From assembly GCA_041687095.1 (NCBI GenBank), contig JAWLCQ010000107.1, positions 1 through 16,272 on the forward strand: a stretch of 16,272 bases of DNA, given 5' to 3'. A program made the position numbers and the translations under genes. Under the pieces are notes generated by a model. That model did not search any database. It worked only from the letters and a program-made list of their open reading frames with translations, and was not told where the DNA came from. Positions 1 through 6,305 of this stretch are shown here, one piece after another. Source of the stretch: JAWLCQ01 sp041687095. GTDB taxonomy: Bacteria; Planctomycetota; Phycisphaerae; SM23-33. The first letter of the stretch is position 1. The number at the start of each line of letters is the position of its first letter.

Positions 1-1
1 G

Positions 2-799
2 CTCCTCATCGAGTTGCACGACGCCCACCGCATCGAGGCCGTCCTCATCCCCGAGGAGGATCGGCGGACGGCGTGCGTGTCGACGCAGGTGGGCTGCCCC
101 ATGGGCTGCGTGTTCTGCGCGTCGGCGGAGGGGGGATTCGTGCGGAACCTCACCGGGGGCGAGATCCTCGAGCAGGTGCTGCACCTGCAGCGCGAGGGCG
201 GGGCCGAGCGGGTGACCAACGTGGTCTTCATGGGCATGGGCGAGCCGCTCTCCACCTACCCCGCCACCGCCTTCGCCCTCCGCGCTTTGGCGGATCCCGA
301 CCGCTTCGGGATCTCCGCGCGGAAGCTCACCGTCTCGACGGTGGGCGTGCCCGACGGCATCCGCCGCCTGGCGAAGGAGGACCTGCCGGTCACCCTCGCC
401 CTGTCGCTGCACGCCCCCACCGACGCGCTGCGGCAGGAACTGATCCCGGCGGCCCGGCGGTGGCCGCTCGCCGACGTCCTCGACGCCGCCCGCGACTTCT
501 ACGCCGCCCACAAGCGGGAGGTGACGCTCGAGTACCTCCTGCTGGAGGGCGTGAACGACACCAACGTCTGCGCCGAGGGCCTCGCCCGCATCGCCCACTC
601 GCTCCGCTGCAACGTCAACCTCATCCGCTACAACGCCGTCCCCTCCCTCCCCTACCGCCCCCCCACCCAGGCGAACGCCGAGGCCTTCGCCGATCGCCTC
701 CGGAAACACGGGGTGAACGTCCACCTCCGTCGCTCCCGCGGCGCCGACGCCGACGCGGCCTGCGGCCAGTTGCGAAGGCGGACACCGGACACCGAGTAG
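2..799 (+). CDS. rlmN: 23S rRNA (and tRNA) adenine C2-methyltransferase RlmN, 5'-truncated by window edge
   Basis: Radical-SAM enzyme that methylates C2 of A2503 in 23S rRNA and A37 in some tRNAs (family knowledge). The reading frame is open from base 2, and the residues LLIELHD before the TTG at 14 match the family, so the gene starts outside the window. The cluster motif CPMGCVFC (CxxxCxxC) is intact. It is preceded by CVSTQVG, whose Cys corresponds to E. coli C118, and the C-terminal AACGQL carries the Cys equivalent to C355, the methyl-carrying residue. GMGEPL (SAM-binding region), LALSLHAP and NLIRYN are also typical. About 265 residues are visible of a usual 350-400, so the N-terminal helical domain is missing only because of the window edge. 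Family assignment is firm. Whether it also acts on tRNA cannot be judged here. Confidence 0.95.
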   Translation, partial: LLIELHDAHRIEAVLIPEEDRRTACVSTQVGCPMGCVFCASAEGGFVRNLTGGEILEQVLHLQREGGAERVTNVVFMGMGEPLSTYPATAFALRALADPDRFGISARKLTVSTVGVPDGIRRLAKEDLPVTLALSLHAPTDALRQELIPAARRWPLADVLDAARDFYAAHKREVTLEYLLLEGVNDTNVCAEGLARIAHSLRCNVNLIRYNAVPSLPYRPPTQANAEAFADRLRKHGVNVHLRRSRGADADAACGQLRRRTPDTE

Positions 800-816
800 C
801 CTCCCCGCGGTTCCCT

Positions 817-846
817 TTGCGATCCTGGGCCCCTTTACGGTAAAAG
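817..846 (+). promoter_or_regulatory. possible sigma70-type promoter upstream of ECF sigma gene
   Basis: TTGCGA (817-822) and TAAAAG (841-846) are separated by 18 bases, just after rlmN and upstream of the sigma gene at 1073. The -10 box matches the consensus at four positions only, so this is a weak call. Confidence 0.25.
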
Positions 847-897
847 AGAGTGGGAGACCGTCTCGAAAACGGCGCCCCGAATCGCCTGAAATGGAGT

Positions 898-1007
898 GAT
901 GCGCGTTCCCGTGAATTCTCGCGCGGGTGCCGTGGTTTGCGAAGCGAAGCGCAGCAACCACGTCATACCCGTACTGACCGCGAAGTCCTTGGGATGCGTA
1001 CGTGAGC
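898..1007. repeat. repeat element copy A, left arm partly deleted
   Basis: This stretch shares its core with the large hairpin at 8678-8802. About 39 bases (923-962) match 8725-8764 with a single difference (GCGAAGCG here, GGAGCGAAG there). The outer ends are also related: GATGCGCGTTCCC here against GATACGCATCCCA there, and GCGAAGTCCTTGGGATGCGT here against GCGAAGTATCTGGAACGCGT there. Relative to copy B, the inner left arm that should pair with 955-980 is absent, so only a weak terminal inverted repeat remains. The element lies where the long reading frame of the sigma gene would begin, and so argues for a downstream start. Confidence 0.7.
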
Positions 1008-1072
1008 GACAGAGGCGGCCGCTGCAAAAGGGAGTCCACGGCATCGCACGAGCAAAGCAACAAGCAAAGGAT

Positions 1073-1705
1073 GTGACCGCCGCGAAACCCGCCCCCCTCG
1101 CCACGCGCTGGGCGCGGGAGGACGAGGACGTCCAGCTCATGCTCCGCGTCCGCGACGGGGACCACCGGGCCTTCGAGGAACTCGTCGTCCGCAACACCCC
1201 GCGCGTCCACGCCCTGGTCTACCGCTTCCTCGGCGATCCGGGCATGGTCGAAGACCTCACCCAGGAGGTCTTCCTCCGCATCTACCGCACCGCGCCCCGC
1301 TACCAGCCGGCCGCCAAGTTCAGCACGTGGCTCTACCGCATCGTGGCGAACCTCGCCTTCAACGTCCTGCGCGACCGCAAGAAGGCCCGCGAGGTGCAGC
1401 TCGATTCGTCGGCATCGTCCGATGATGACGGGGATGGGTTCTACCGCAACCTGCCTGACGAGGATGGGCCCGCCCCCGAGCGGTCCCTCGACGACCGCGA
1501 GCTGTCCGAACGCATCACCCTCGCCATCGACGCCCTCCCCGACACCCAACGCCTCGCCATCGTCCTCAACAAGTACGAGGACATGAGCTACGAGGACATC
1601 GCCGACATCCTCGACTGCTCCACCATGGCCGTCAAATCCCTCCTCTCCCGCGCCCGCGGGAACCTTCGCGAGTCCCTGGAACGCTACCTCCGCACCGGAC
1701 AGTAA
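1073..1705 (+). CDS. ECF-type RNA polymerase sigma factor (sigma-70 family)
   Basis: Redirects RNA polymerase to a regulon, probably under control of the membrane protein encoded at 2076. Region 2 lies about residues 30-105, with DHRAFEELV, the -10-contacting helix DLTQEVFLRIY and FSTWLYRIVANLAFN. Region 4 lies about residues 150-205, with LPDTQRLAIVL, YEDMSYEDIADIL and the helix-turn-helix end TMAVKSLLSRARGNLR. An acidic linker (SSDDDGDG) joins them, as in other ECF factors. The frame is open back to GTG 896/ATG 899, but 898-1007 is a dispersed repeat, so those ~60 residues are probably not native. GTG 1073 is preferred because it leaves about 22 residues before region 2, a usual length. Its ribosome site is poor (AAAGGA at 1067 is too close), so the start stays uncertain. 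The stop is followed by a 370-base repeat-bearing gap. Confidence 0.88.
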   Translation: MTAAKPAPLATRWAREDEDVQLMLRVRDGDHRAFEELVVRNTPRVHALVYRFLGDPGMVEDLTQEVFLRIYRTAPRYQPAAKFSTWLYRIVANLAFNVLRDRKKAREVQLDSSASSDDDGDGFYRNLPDEDGPAPERSLDDRELSERITLAIDALPDTQRLAIVLNKYEDMSYEDIADILDCSTMAVKSLLSRARGNLRESLERYLRTGQ

Positions 1706-1722
1706 CCGCTCCAGCGCATGGA

Positions 1723-1850
1723 CCTGTCCCCTGTTTCAGCGCTTCGCGTGCAAGCCGGCGCGGAAAAGGGGACTGGCTCCGCAGGGGCAGGCTGTTCGCC
1801 CCGGAGGTGCCTGTCCCCTTTTCCGAGGCCTCGTGTGCAAGCCGAATCGG
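1723..1850. repeat. REP-like GGGGAC palindrome plus direct half-unit
   Basis: The palindrome at 1761-1825 reads GGAAAAGGGGACTGGCTCCG on the left and ends GGAGGTGCCTGTCCCCTTTT on the right, so the arms pair around a G/C-rich centre. The right arm with its tail (CCTGTCCCCTTTTCC, then GTGTGCAAGCCG, 1810-1850) is a diverged direct copy of 1723-1763 (CCTGTCCCCTGTTTC, then GCGTGCAAGCCG), 87 bases away. A closely related unit is at 12684-12748. Such elements resemble REP sequences mobilised by RAYT-type transposases, but no transposase gene is in this window. Confidence 0.75.
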
Positions 1851-1871
1851 CAAAAAAATGTGCCGATCACA

Positions 1872-2062
1872 GAATCCCTTTCCGCCGATGCGGGTTACAG
1901 TGAATGTGGGGCTGCAGAGCCCCCAACCCGGAAAGGAATCCGGGGGACCCGTCTTCGGGCATGGAGGCCGGCGGTGAGGTGCGACTGGAGGAGTTGCGCA
2001 GGAACGCGGCCGTCGCGCGGCGGATAGATTCCGCGAATCCTTTCCGCCCCGACGGGGTTAGA
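1872..2062. repeat. pair of ~27-base direct boxes with an inverted partial copy between
   Basis: Box 1 (1872-1898) begins GAATCCCTTTCCGCC and ends GCGGGTTAC. Box 2 (2035-2062) begins GAATCCTTTCCGCC and ends ACGGGGTTAG. Each can form a small stem (CCGC/GCGG in box 1, CCCC/GGGG in box 2), with the paired bases changing on both sides. A shorter copy on the opposite strand lies at 1925-1944 (AACCCGGAAAGGAATCCGGG). All lie between the sigma gene and the anti-sigma-like gene, so a regulatory role is possible but not shown. Confidence 0.45.
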
Positions 2063-2074
2063 CACATCCGGTGA
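1961..2074 (+). CDS. possible small protein of 37 residues upstream of the anti-sigma-like gene
   Basis: ATG 1961 opens a short frame ending in TGA 2072-2074, one base before the ATG at 2076. The predicted peptide has a charged helical stretch (EVRLEELRRNAAVARRID) followed by SANPFRPDGVRHIR. Roughly three quarters of its third codon positions are G or C, somewhat less than in neighbouring genes. There is no strong ribosome site; a G-rich tract at 1942-1947 is 13 bases away. Its last third overlaps the direct box at 2035-2062. I do not recognise the peptide. It could be a chance ORF in a structured leader, so confidence is low. Confidence 0.25.
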   Translation: MEAGGEVRLEELRRNAAVARRIDSANPFRPDGVRHIR

Positions 2075-2075
2075 G

Positions 2076-2666
2076 ATGAACATGACCGACCGACTGGAAC
2101 AACACGAATTCGAAGCCTTGTCCGCCTGGTGGGACGGGGAGCTTCCGCCCGAGCAGGCGGCCGACATCGAGCGCCGCGTCGACACCGACCCGCGCTGGGC
2201 CTCCGCCCTCGCCGACCTGCAGGCCACCGACCGGGCGCTGGACGCCTGGACGGTGCCCGCGCCTTCCACCGACCTCTCCGCCCGCATCCTCGCCGCCGCC
2301 GCCCGCGAGGCCTTCCAGGCCTCCCCGCAGCGGTCGCGCGTGCTCCGCTTCGCCTACTGGGCCGTCCCCGCCGCCGCGGCCGCCGCCGTCATCCTGGCCC
2401 TCGGCGTGCTGTACAACCCCGCCCCGCGCACGCCAGGCGGGGAGGGGACGGACGTCGTCCAGCAGGCTCCGCCCGCCCCGGCGCCGCCGGCCCATGAGCG
2501 GACGGCCCCCGCGCCCGAAGCCCTCGTCGGCCTCGACCGTGCCGATAGCGCCGTCGTCGCCAATCTGGACCTGTTCCGCGATATGGACGTGATCGAAAAC
2601 CTCGATACCCTGCAAGCCATCGAACGACTGGAAGGAGAGCGGACGCAGGGCCGCCACGGGACGTAA
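2076..2666 (+). CDS. anti-sigma-like membrane protein (RseA-type N-terminus, no zinc motif)
   Basis: A probable anti-sigma or sigma-partner protein for the ECF factor encoded upstream. The N-terminal segment at residues 11-45 (EFEALSAWWDGELPPEQAADI, then a short helix to DPRW) has the 'small body, acidic helix' form found at the start of RseA-like and zf-HC2-like anti-sigma proteins. The HxxxCxxC zinc motif is absent. One transmembrane segment lies near residues 92-113 (FAYWAVPAAAAAAVILALGV). A proline/alanine-rich stretch and a C-terminal acidic motif (DLFRDMDVIENLDTLQAIE) would lie on the far side of the membrane. The stop is 4 bases before the next ATG, so the two genes are surely cotranscribed. 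The start may instead be ATG 2082, which has GGTGAG (2070-2075) at a better distance. Function is inferred from layout and shape. Confidence 0.75.
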   Translation: MNMTDRLEQHEFEALSAWWDGELPPEQAADIERRVDTDPRWASALADLQATDRALDAWTVPAPSTDLSARILAAAAREAFQASPQRSRVLRFAYWAVPAAAAAAVILALGVLYNPAPRTPGGEGTDVVQQAPPAPAPPAHERTAPAPEALVGLDRADSAVVANLDLFRDMDVIENLDTLQAIERLEGERTQGRHGT

Positions 2667-2670
2667 GACC

Positions 2671-3216
2671 ATGTTCCGCACCTGGACCCACATGTTGATC
2701 GGCGGGATCCTGGCAGGCACGATGCTGCTCGCCGCCCCCGCCCTCGCCGACTCCCCCACCGACGAAACCCCCGCCGCCGTCGCCCCCCGCGGGAGCATCG
2801 CCCAGCAGCTCAGCCTGCTCGCGAAGCTCAACGCGGCCGTGCAGGGCGTGGACCTGGCCACCTCCCTCAATCATAACCGCCGCGAGTGGGAGCAGCTCAG
2901 CCCCGACGAGCGCGAGCAGTTCCGCGAGAAGTACCGCGCCTGGGCCGAGCAGAACCCCCAGCAGCAGCAGGAGATCCTGCGGCAGTTCGAGGAGTGGATC
3001 CGCATCGCCGGGCAGCGCAAGGAGAAGTACCGGCGGATGAACGAGTGGCTGCACGTGGTCGTCGAGTCCTTCACGCCCGAGGAGCGCGCGGAGCTGCAGA
3101 AACTGTCCTCCGACGAGCGGGCGCGGCGGATCGTGCAGCGGCGGGATGCGCTCGTGGCGGCCGGGAAGCTTGCGCTCGACGGCCCCACCAGTGGACCCGC
3201 GGAGTCCGACCGCTAG
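2671..3216 (+). CDS. secreted DUF3106-like helical protein
   Basis: Exported protein of unknown function. It has a clear Sec signal peptide at residues 1-26, with positive charge (MFRTW), a hydrophobic core (LIGGILAGTMLLAAP) and an ALA cleavage site before DS. The mature part is short and strongly helical and charged. It includes LSPDEREQFREKYRAW, EILRQFEEWIRIA and FTPEERAELQKLSSDERARR, which are DUF3106-style repeated helices. DUF3106-like proteins are often found beside an ECF sigma and an anti-sigma gene in planctomycetes. The position 4 bases after the anti-sigma-like gene suggests it acts in the same envelope response, possibly as a periplasmic sensor or inhibitor resembling CpxP/CnrX in shape. 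That role is inference. No catalytic residues are visible. Confidence 0.78.
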   Translation: MFRTWTHMLIGGILAGTMLLAAPALADSPTDETPAAVAPRGSIAQQLSLLAKLNAAVQGVDLATSLNHNRREWEQLSPDEREQFREKYRAWAEQNPQQQQEILRQFEEWIRIAGQRKEKYRRMNEWLHVVVESFTPEERAELQKLSSDERARRIVQRRDALVAAGKLALDGPTSGPAESDR

Positions 3217-3340
3217 ACCCGCCGAGCCTCCCCCGCGCGACGGCGCCCGGGAGCGAAGGAATGACACCGAGGCCCGCTCCTGCGTCACGCCAGAGCGGAC
3301 CTCTTCGTTTCGCACTGGCGGCGGTTCCTCTCCGATCCAG

Positions 3341-3581
3341 CGGTTCTTCCCACGTGTCCTCGCATCTTGGAGTTCCCGTGGCATGGGCGTCTCGCCCATG
3401 GGTCCCACGGGCAGGAAAGCCCGTGGCCTTCGGCGGAGACGCCTCCGTGGATGGGGGTGGGGGGGCTCGCAGCGAGGCCCTTCTCACCTCTCCGCAGGGG
3501 CGAGACGCCCCTGCGACACACGGGCGAGACGCCCGTGCCACGGAGATGCGATTGCGCGGTTCTTCCCACGTCCCATCTTGC
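3341..3581. repeat. cluster of CGAGACG-type palindromes bounded by a direct repeat
   Basis: Four short hairpins occur in a row: CATGGGCG/CGCCCATG (3382-3400, loop TCT), CCACGGGC/GCCCGTGG (3405-3426), GCAGGGGCG/CGCCCCTGC (3494-3514, loop AGA) and CACGGGCG/CGCCCGTG (3519-3537, loop AGA). The block is flanked by a direct repeat, CGGTTCTTCCCACG at 3341-3354 and 3557-3570, each followed by a related CATCTTG. Another cluster is at 10624-10706. The 3217-3340 part of the gap holds nothing I can name. Confidence 0.75.
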
Positions 3582-3606
3582 AGAGCCTCCCGCCAGGACT
3601 TAGAAT
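3578..3606 (+). promoter_or_regulatory. probable sigma70-type promoter of xylA
   Basis: TTGCAG (3578-3583) and TAGAAT (3601-3606) are separated by exactly 17 bases, 72 bases before the xylA start. This would give a 5' leader of about 65 bases. Confidence 0.6.
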
Positions 3607-3677
3607 TCCCGAGCTTTCGTCCGTTTTGTCGTCACCAGACCACGAACCCGTTCGCGTTCCGATAAGGAGAGCACACC

Positions 3678-4991
3678 ATGGCCGAAGCGTTCGCCGGGAT
3701 CGGCAAGATCCAGTACGAGGGGCCCAAGTCCAAGAACCCTCTCGCCTTCAAGCACTACAACCCTGACGAGAAGGTCGAGGGCAAGCGGATGGCCGACCAC
3801 CTCCGCTTCTCCGTGGCCTACTGGCACGCGTTCCGCAACGCGAACTCCGACCAGTTCGGTCGCCCCACGCGGCTGATGCCGTGGGACGACGGGACCGAGT
3901 CCGTCGAGAACGCCCAGAACCGCGCGCGGGTGGCGTTCGAGTTCTTCGAGAAGCTGGGGGTGGAGTTCTACTGCTTCCACGACCGCGACGTCGCCCCCGA
4001 GGGCGCGACCCTTTCGCAGACCAACGACAACCTCGACGCCGTCGTCAAGGTCCTCAAGGAGGAGCAGAAGCGCACGGGCGTGAAGCTCCTGTGGGGCACC
4101 GCCTGCCTCTTCGCGCACCCCCGCTACATGCACGGGGCCTCCACCAGCCCCAACGCCGACGTCTTCGCCTACGCCGCCGCCCAGGTCGCCAAGGCCCTCG
4201 AGGTCACCAAGGAACTCGGCGGGCAGGGCTACGTGTTCTGGGGCGGGCGCGAGGGCTACAAGTCGCTGCTCAACACCGACATGGGCCGCGAACTCGACCA
4301 CCTCGCCAAGTTCCTCCACATGGCGGTCGACTACAAGAAGGCCATTGGCTTCAAGGGCCAGTTCTACATCGAGCCCAAGCCCAAGGAGCCCACGAAGCAC
4401 CAGTACGACTCCGACGCCGCCGCCTGCTACGCGTTCCTGCAGAAGTACGGCCTGGCGAACGACCTGCAACTCAACATCGAGGCCAACCACGCCACCCTCG
4501 CGGGGCACACGTTCCACCACGAGCTGGAGTTCGCCGCCGCCAACGGCCTGCTGGGCTCCATCGACGCCAACCGCGGGGACCCGATGCTGGGCTGGGACAC
4601 CGACCAGTTCCCCACGGACCTGTACGACTGCACGCTGGCCATGCTGACGGTGCTGAACATGGGCGGGTTCAAGACGGGCGGGCTGAACTTCGACGCCCAC
4701 GTCGCCCGCGAGAGCTTCGAGCCCGTGGACCTCTTCTACGCCCACATCGGCGGGATGGACGCCTTCGCCCGCGGCCTCAAGGCCGCCGCCGCCATCCGCA
4801 AGGACGGGTGGATGAAGGACTGCCTCAAGCAGCGCTACGCCTCCTGGAACCGCGGGATCGGCAAGAAGATCGAGAAGGGCGAGGTCGCCATGAAGGAACT
4901 GCAGGAGTACATGCTCCGCAAGGGCGAGTCCGACCCCAACGAGTCCGGCCGCGTGGAGATGCTCGAGAACCTCCTCAACGAGTACCTCTAG
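3678..4991 (+). CDS. xylA: xylose isomerase (D-xylose to D-xylulose)
   Basis: Cytoplasmic metal-dependent aldose-ketose isomerase that converts D-xylose to D-xylulose. At 437 residues it is full length for the long (class II) form. All known active-site and metal positions fall at the E. coli numbering: H101 and D104 (FHDRD), E232 and K234 (IEPKPKEPTKHQYD), E268 and H271 (NIEANHATLAGH), D296 (SIDANRGD), D307 and D309 (WDTDQFP) and D339 (LNFDAH). ATG 3678 is supported by AAGGAG (3664-3669), 8 bases away. The gene stands alone, between a promoter at 3578 and a terminator at 5065, with no xylulokinase or xylose transporter in the window. It may therefore serve general pentose use or isomerise other sugars. 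No regulator site is apparent. Confidence 0.98.
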   Translation: MAEAFAGIGKIQYEGPKSKNPLAFKHYNPDEKVEGKRMADHLRFSVAYWHAFRNANSDQFGRPTRLMPWDDGTESVENAQNRARVAFEFFEKLGVEFYCFHDRDVAPEGATLSQTNDNLDAVVKVLKEEQKRTGVKLLWGTACLFAHPRYMHGASTSPNADVFAYAAAQVAKALEVTKELGGQGYVFWGGREGYKSLLNTDMGRELDHLAKFLHMAVDYKKAIGFKGQFYIEPKPKEPTKHQYDSDAAACYAFLQKYGLANDLQLNIEANHATLAGHTFHHELEFAAANGLLGSIDANRGDPMLGWDTDQFPTDLYDCTLAMLTVLNMGGFKTGGLNFDAHVARESFEPVDLFYAHIGGMDAFARGLKAAAAIRKDGWMKDCLKQRYASWNRGIGKKIEKGEVAMKELQEYMLRKGESDPNESGRVEMLENLLNEYL

Positions 4992-5064
4992 CGGGAGGCG
5001 AGCGGGACCCGGCGCCCGGCCGTCCGAGACTCCGCATCCCAACGCCACATTTCGACACCCAACG

Positions 5065-5096
5065 CCCACGGGACGTTCCTCGTCCCGTGGGTTTTT
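5065..5096 (+). terminator. intrinsic terminator after xylA
   Basis: An 11-bp perfect stem (5065-5075, CCCACGGGACG, with 5081-5091, CGTCCCGTGGG) closes a 5-base loop TTCCT and is followed by TTTTTGTTT. It lies 74 bases after the xylA stop codon. Confidence 0.92.
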
Positions 5097-5108
5097 GTTT
5101 GGGTAACC

Positions 5109-5276
5109 GTTCACGCCTTCGCAGACAGCGGCGAGGGCGTGAACAGAAGAAACAGCCCCGAAGAAAGGGATTACGCAGATTATGAGATTGCACAGATTGA
5201 GGGAAAGAACGTCGCTCTTCTCTCCTCTGTGCAATCCTGAAATCTGTGTAATCCCCTTCTCTCCGGCTGTTTCTTC
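5109..5276. repeat. two successive inverted repeats between xylA and the cyclase gene
   Basis: First hairpin: 5109-5122 (GTTCACGCCTTCGC) pairs with 5131-5144 (GCGAGGGCGTGAAC), 14 positions with one mismatch. Second: a long imperfect inverted repeat, 5146-5196 with 5226-5276, in which 41 of 51 positions pair. It contains GATTAC-CAGATT and GATTGCACAGA words, of a kind common in planctomycete intergenic DNA. The remainder up to 5455 shows no gene; TATAGG at 5408 could be a -10 box, but no good -35 box is seen. Confidence 0.8.
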
Positions 5277-5471
5277 AGATTCCTGCCGCCGCATGCGAAG
5301 GCGTGCATGGTGGCTTATTTGGCAAGGGGGCTTCGCTCTTCCGCAGGCCCGGGTTCATTTCTGCAGAAAGCAGCCTGCGCAATTCAGCACTCCCCCCGGG
5401 GAACCGATATAGGAGCATAGGTCGGGTCGCGGCCCCCGGGAGAACAGGGCCGCCTGAGGGAGACATAGCGA

Positions 5472-6305
5472 ATGCAGGATGCCAGATGTGTCGGACACAT
5501 CGCGCAAGGCATGTCCAAGGTGGTGACGGTCCACCGCGGTACGCCGATCGCGCAGGCCGCCCAGGCCATGCGCGACAAGAACGTGGGCTGCGCGCTCGTC
5601 ACGGACGATGACGAACGCATCATCGGGCTCGTGTCCGAGCGGGACATCATCTTCCGCGCCATCACCGAATCCGTCGATCTGAACGCCACCCCCGTCCAGG
5701 AGATCATGACGGCGAGGGTGATCTCGTGCACCCGTGACACGCTCACGCTCGAGGCCGAGGCCCTCATGGCCGCCCACGCCATCCGCCACCTGCCCGTGAT
5801 CGAGCAGGGCAAGCCCGTGGGGATCCTCAGCTCGCGCGACATCGTCGCCCATCAGCTCGCGGCGAAGATGGCGATGCAGTCGGCGGCCGAACAGGTCGCC
5901 ACGCTCTCGCGGAACTTCAAGAGCCTCGACTTCGACGACATCCTCCACCTGGTGACCAAGGAGGTCCCCCGCATCCTCGGGGCCGAGTGCGGCGCGCTGG
6001 TCTTCCCGGGCAAGGGAGCGGGAACCCACACCTACCGCGTCATGTCCCGCAACCACTGCACCTGCAGCGAGGCCCAGCTCACCGGGGGGATTGAGACCGA
6101 CCCGTCCCGCGCGATCGAGTTCCACGAGTTGCCCCCCGAGTGCCGCCACTTCGAGGGCCAAGGCCCCCGCGCCATCCTCCGCCTGCCCCTCTATGAGATC
6201 GACGAGCAACGCTCTGCCCCCCCCCGGGCCCCAGCGCAGCGCCTACCTCTGCATGTGCCGCTTCTGCGCCTCCGCCGAACACTCCAAGGACATGCTCTGC
6301 TATAA
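5472..6305 (+). CDS. CBS-GAF half of a CBS-GAF-GGDEF signalling protein (frame broken by poly-C)
   Basis: N-terminal part of a c-di-GMP signalling protein. Two CBS motifs fill residues 1-130 (GCALVTDDDERIIGLVSERDI and RHLPVIEQGKPVGILSSRDI), a nucleotide-sensing module. A GAF-like domain starts near residue 145 (LDFDDILHLVTKEVPRILGAE). It contains HCTC (195-198) and ECRHF (C224). ATG 5472 has a good ribosome site, GAGGGAGA at 5456-5463. After residue ~249 a run of nine C (6217-6225) moves translation into a wrong frame that ends at 6305. Dropping one C joins this part to the GGDEF half and gives a 471-residue protein. The last ~20 residues of this frame are therefore not native. Whether the extra C is real, phase-variable or an assembly error cannot be decided here. 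Confidence 0.85.
   Translation: MQDARCVGHIAQGMSKVVTVHRGTPIAQAAQAMRDKNVGCALVTDDDERIIGLVSERDIIFRAITESVDLNATPVQEIMTARVISCTRDTLTLEAEALMAAHAIRHLPVIEQGKPVGILSSRDIVAHQLAAKMAMQSAAEQVATLSRNFKSLDFDDILHLVTKEVPRILGAECGALVFPGKGAGTHTYRVMSRNHCTCSEAQLTGGIETDPSRAIEFHELPPECRHFEGQGPRAILRLPLYEIDEQRSAPPRAPAQRLPLHVPLLRLRRTLQGHALL

Noticed and set aside
896..1072. Native N-terminal extension of the first sigma factor
   Set aside because: Most of it is translated dispersed repeat (copy A), and region 2 begins normally after GTG 1073.
1846..1867. Stem ATCGGCA/TGCCGAT as a terminator of the sigma gene
   Set aside because: The stem is short and the A run is in the loop, with no T tract after it on either strand.
1872..2062. 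CRISPR repeats
   Set aside because: Only two direct boxes about 135 bases apart with indels, no regular spacers and no cas gene.
3600..5294. Minus-strand open frame of 564 codons opposite xylA
   Set aside because: Shadow of xylA caused by high GC. The translation is low-complexity Val/Gly/Leu-rich with no domain, and the plus-strand gene is certain.
5486..5500. Perfect palindrome ATGTGTCGGACACAT as an operator
   Set aside because: It lies inside the coding sequence of the CBS protein start, occurs once, and no regulator gene is linked.
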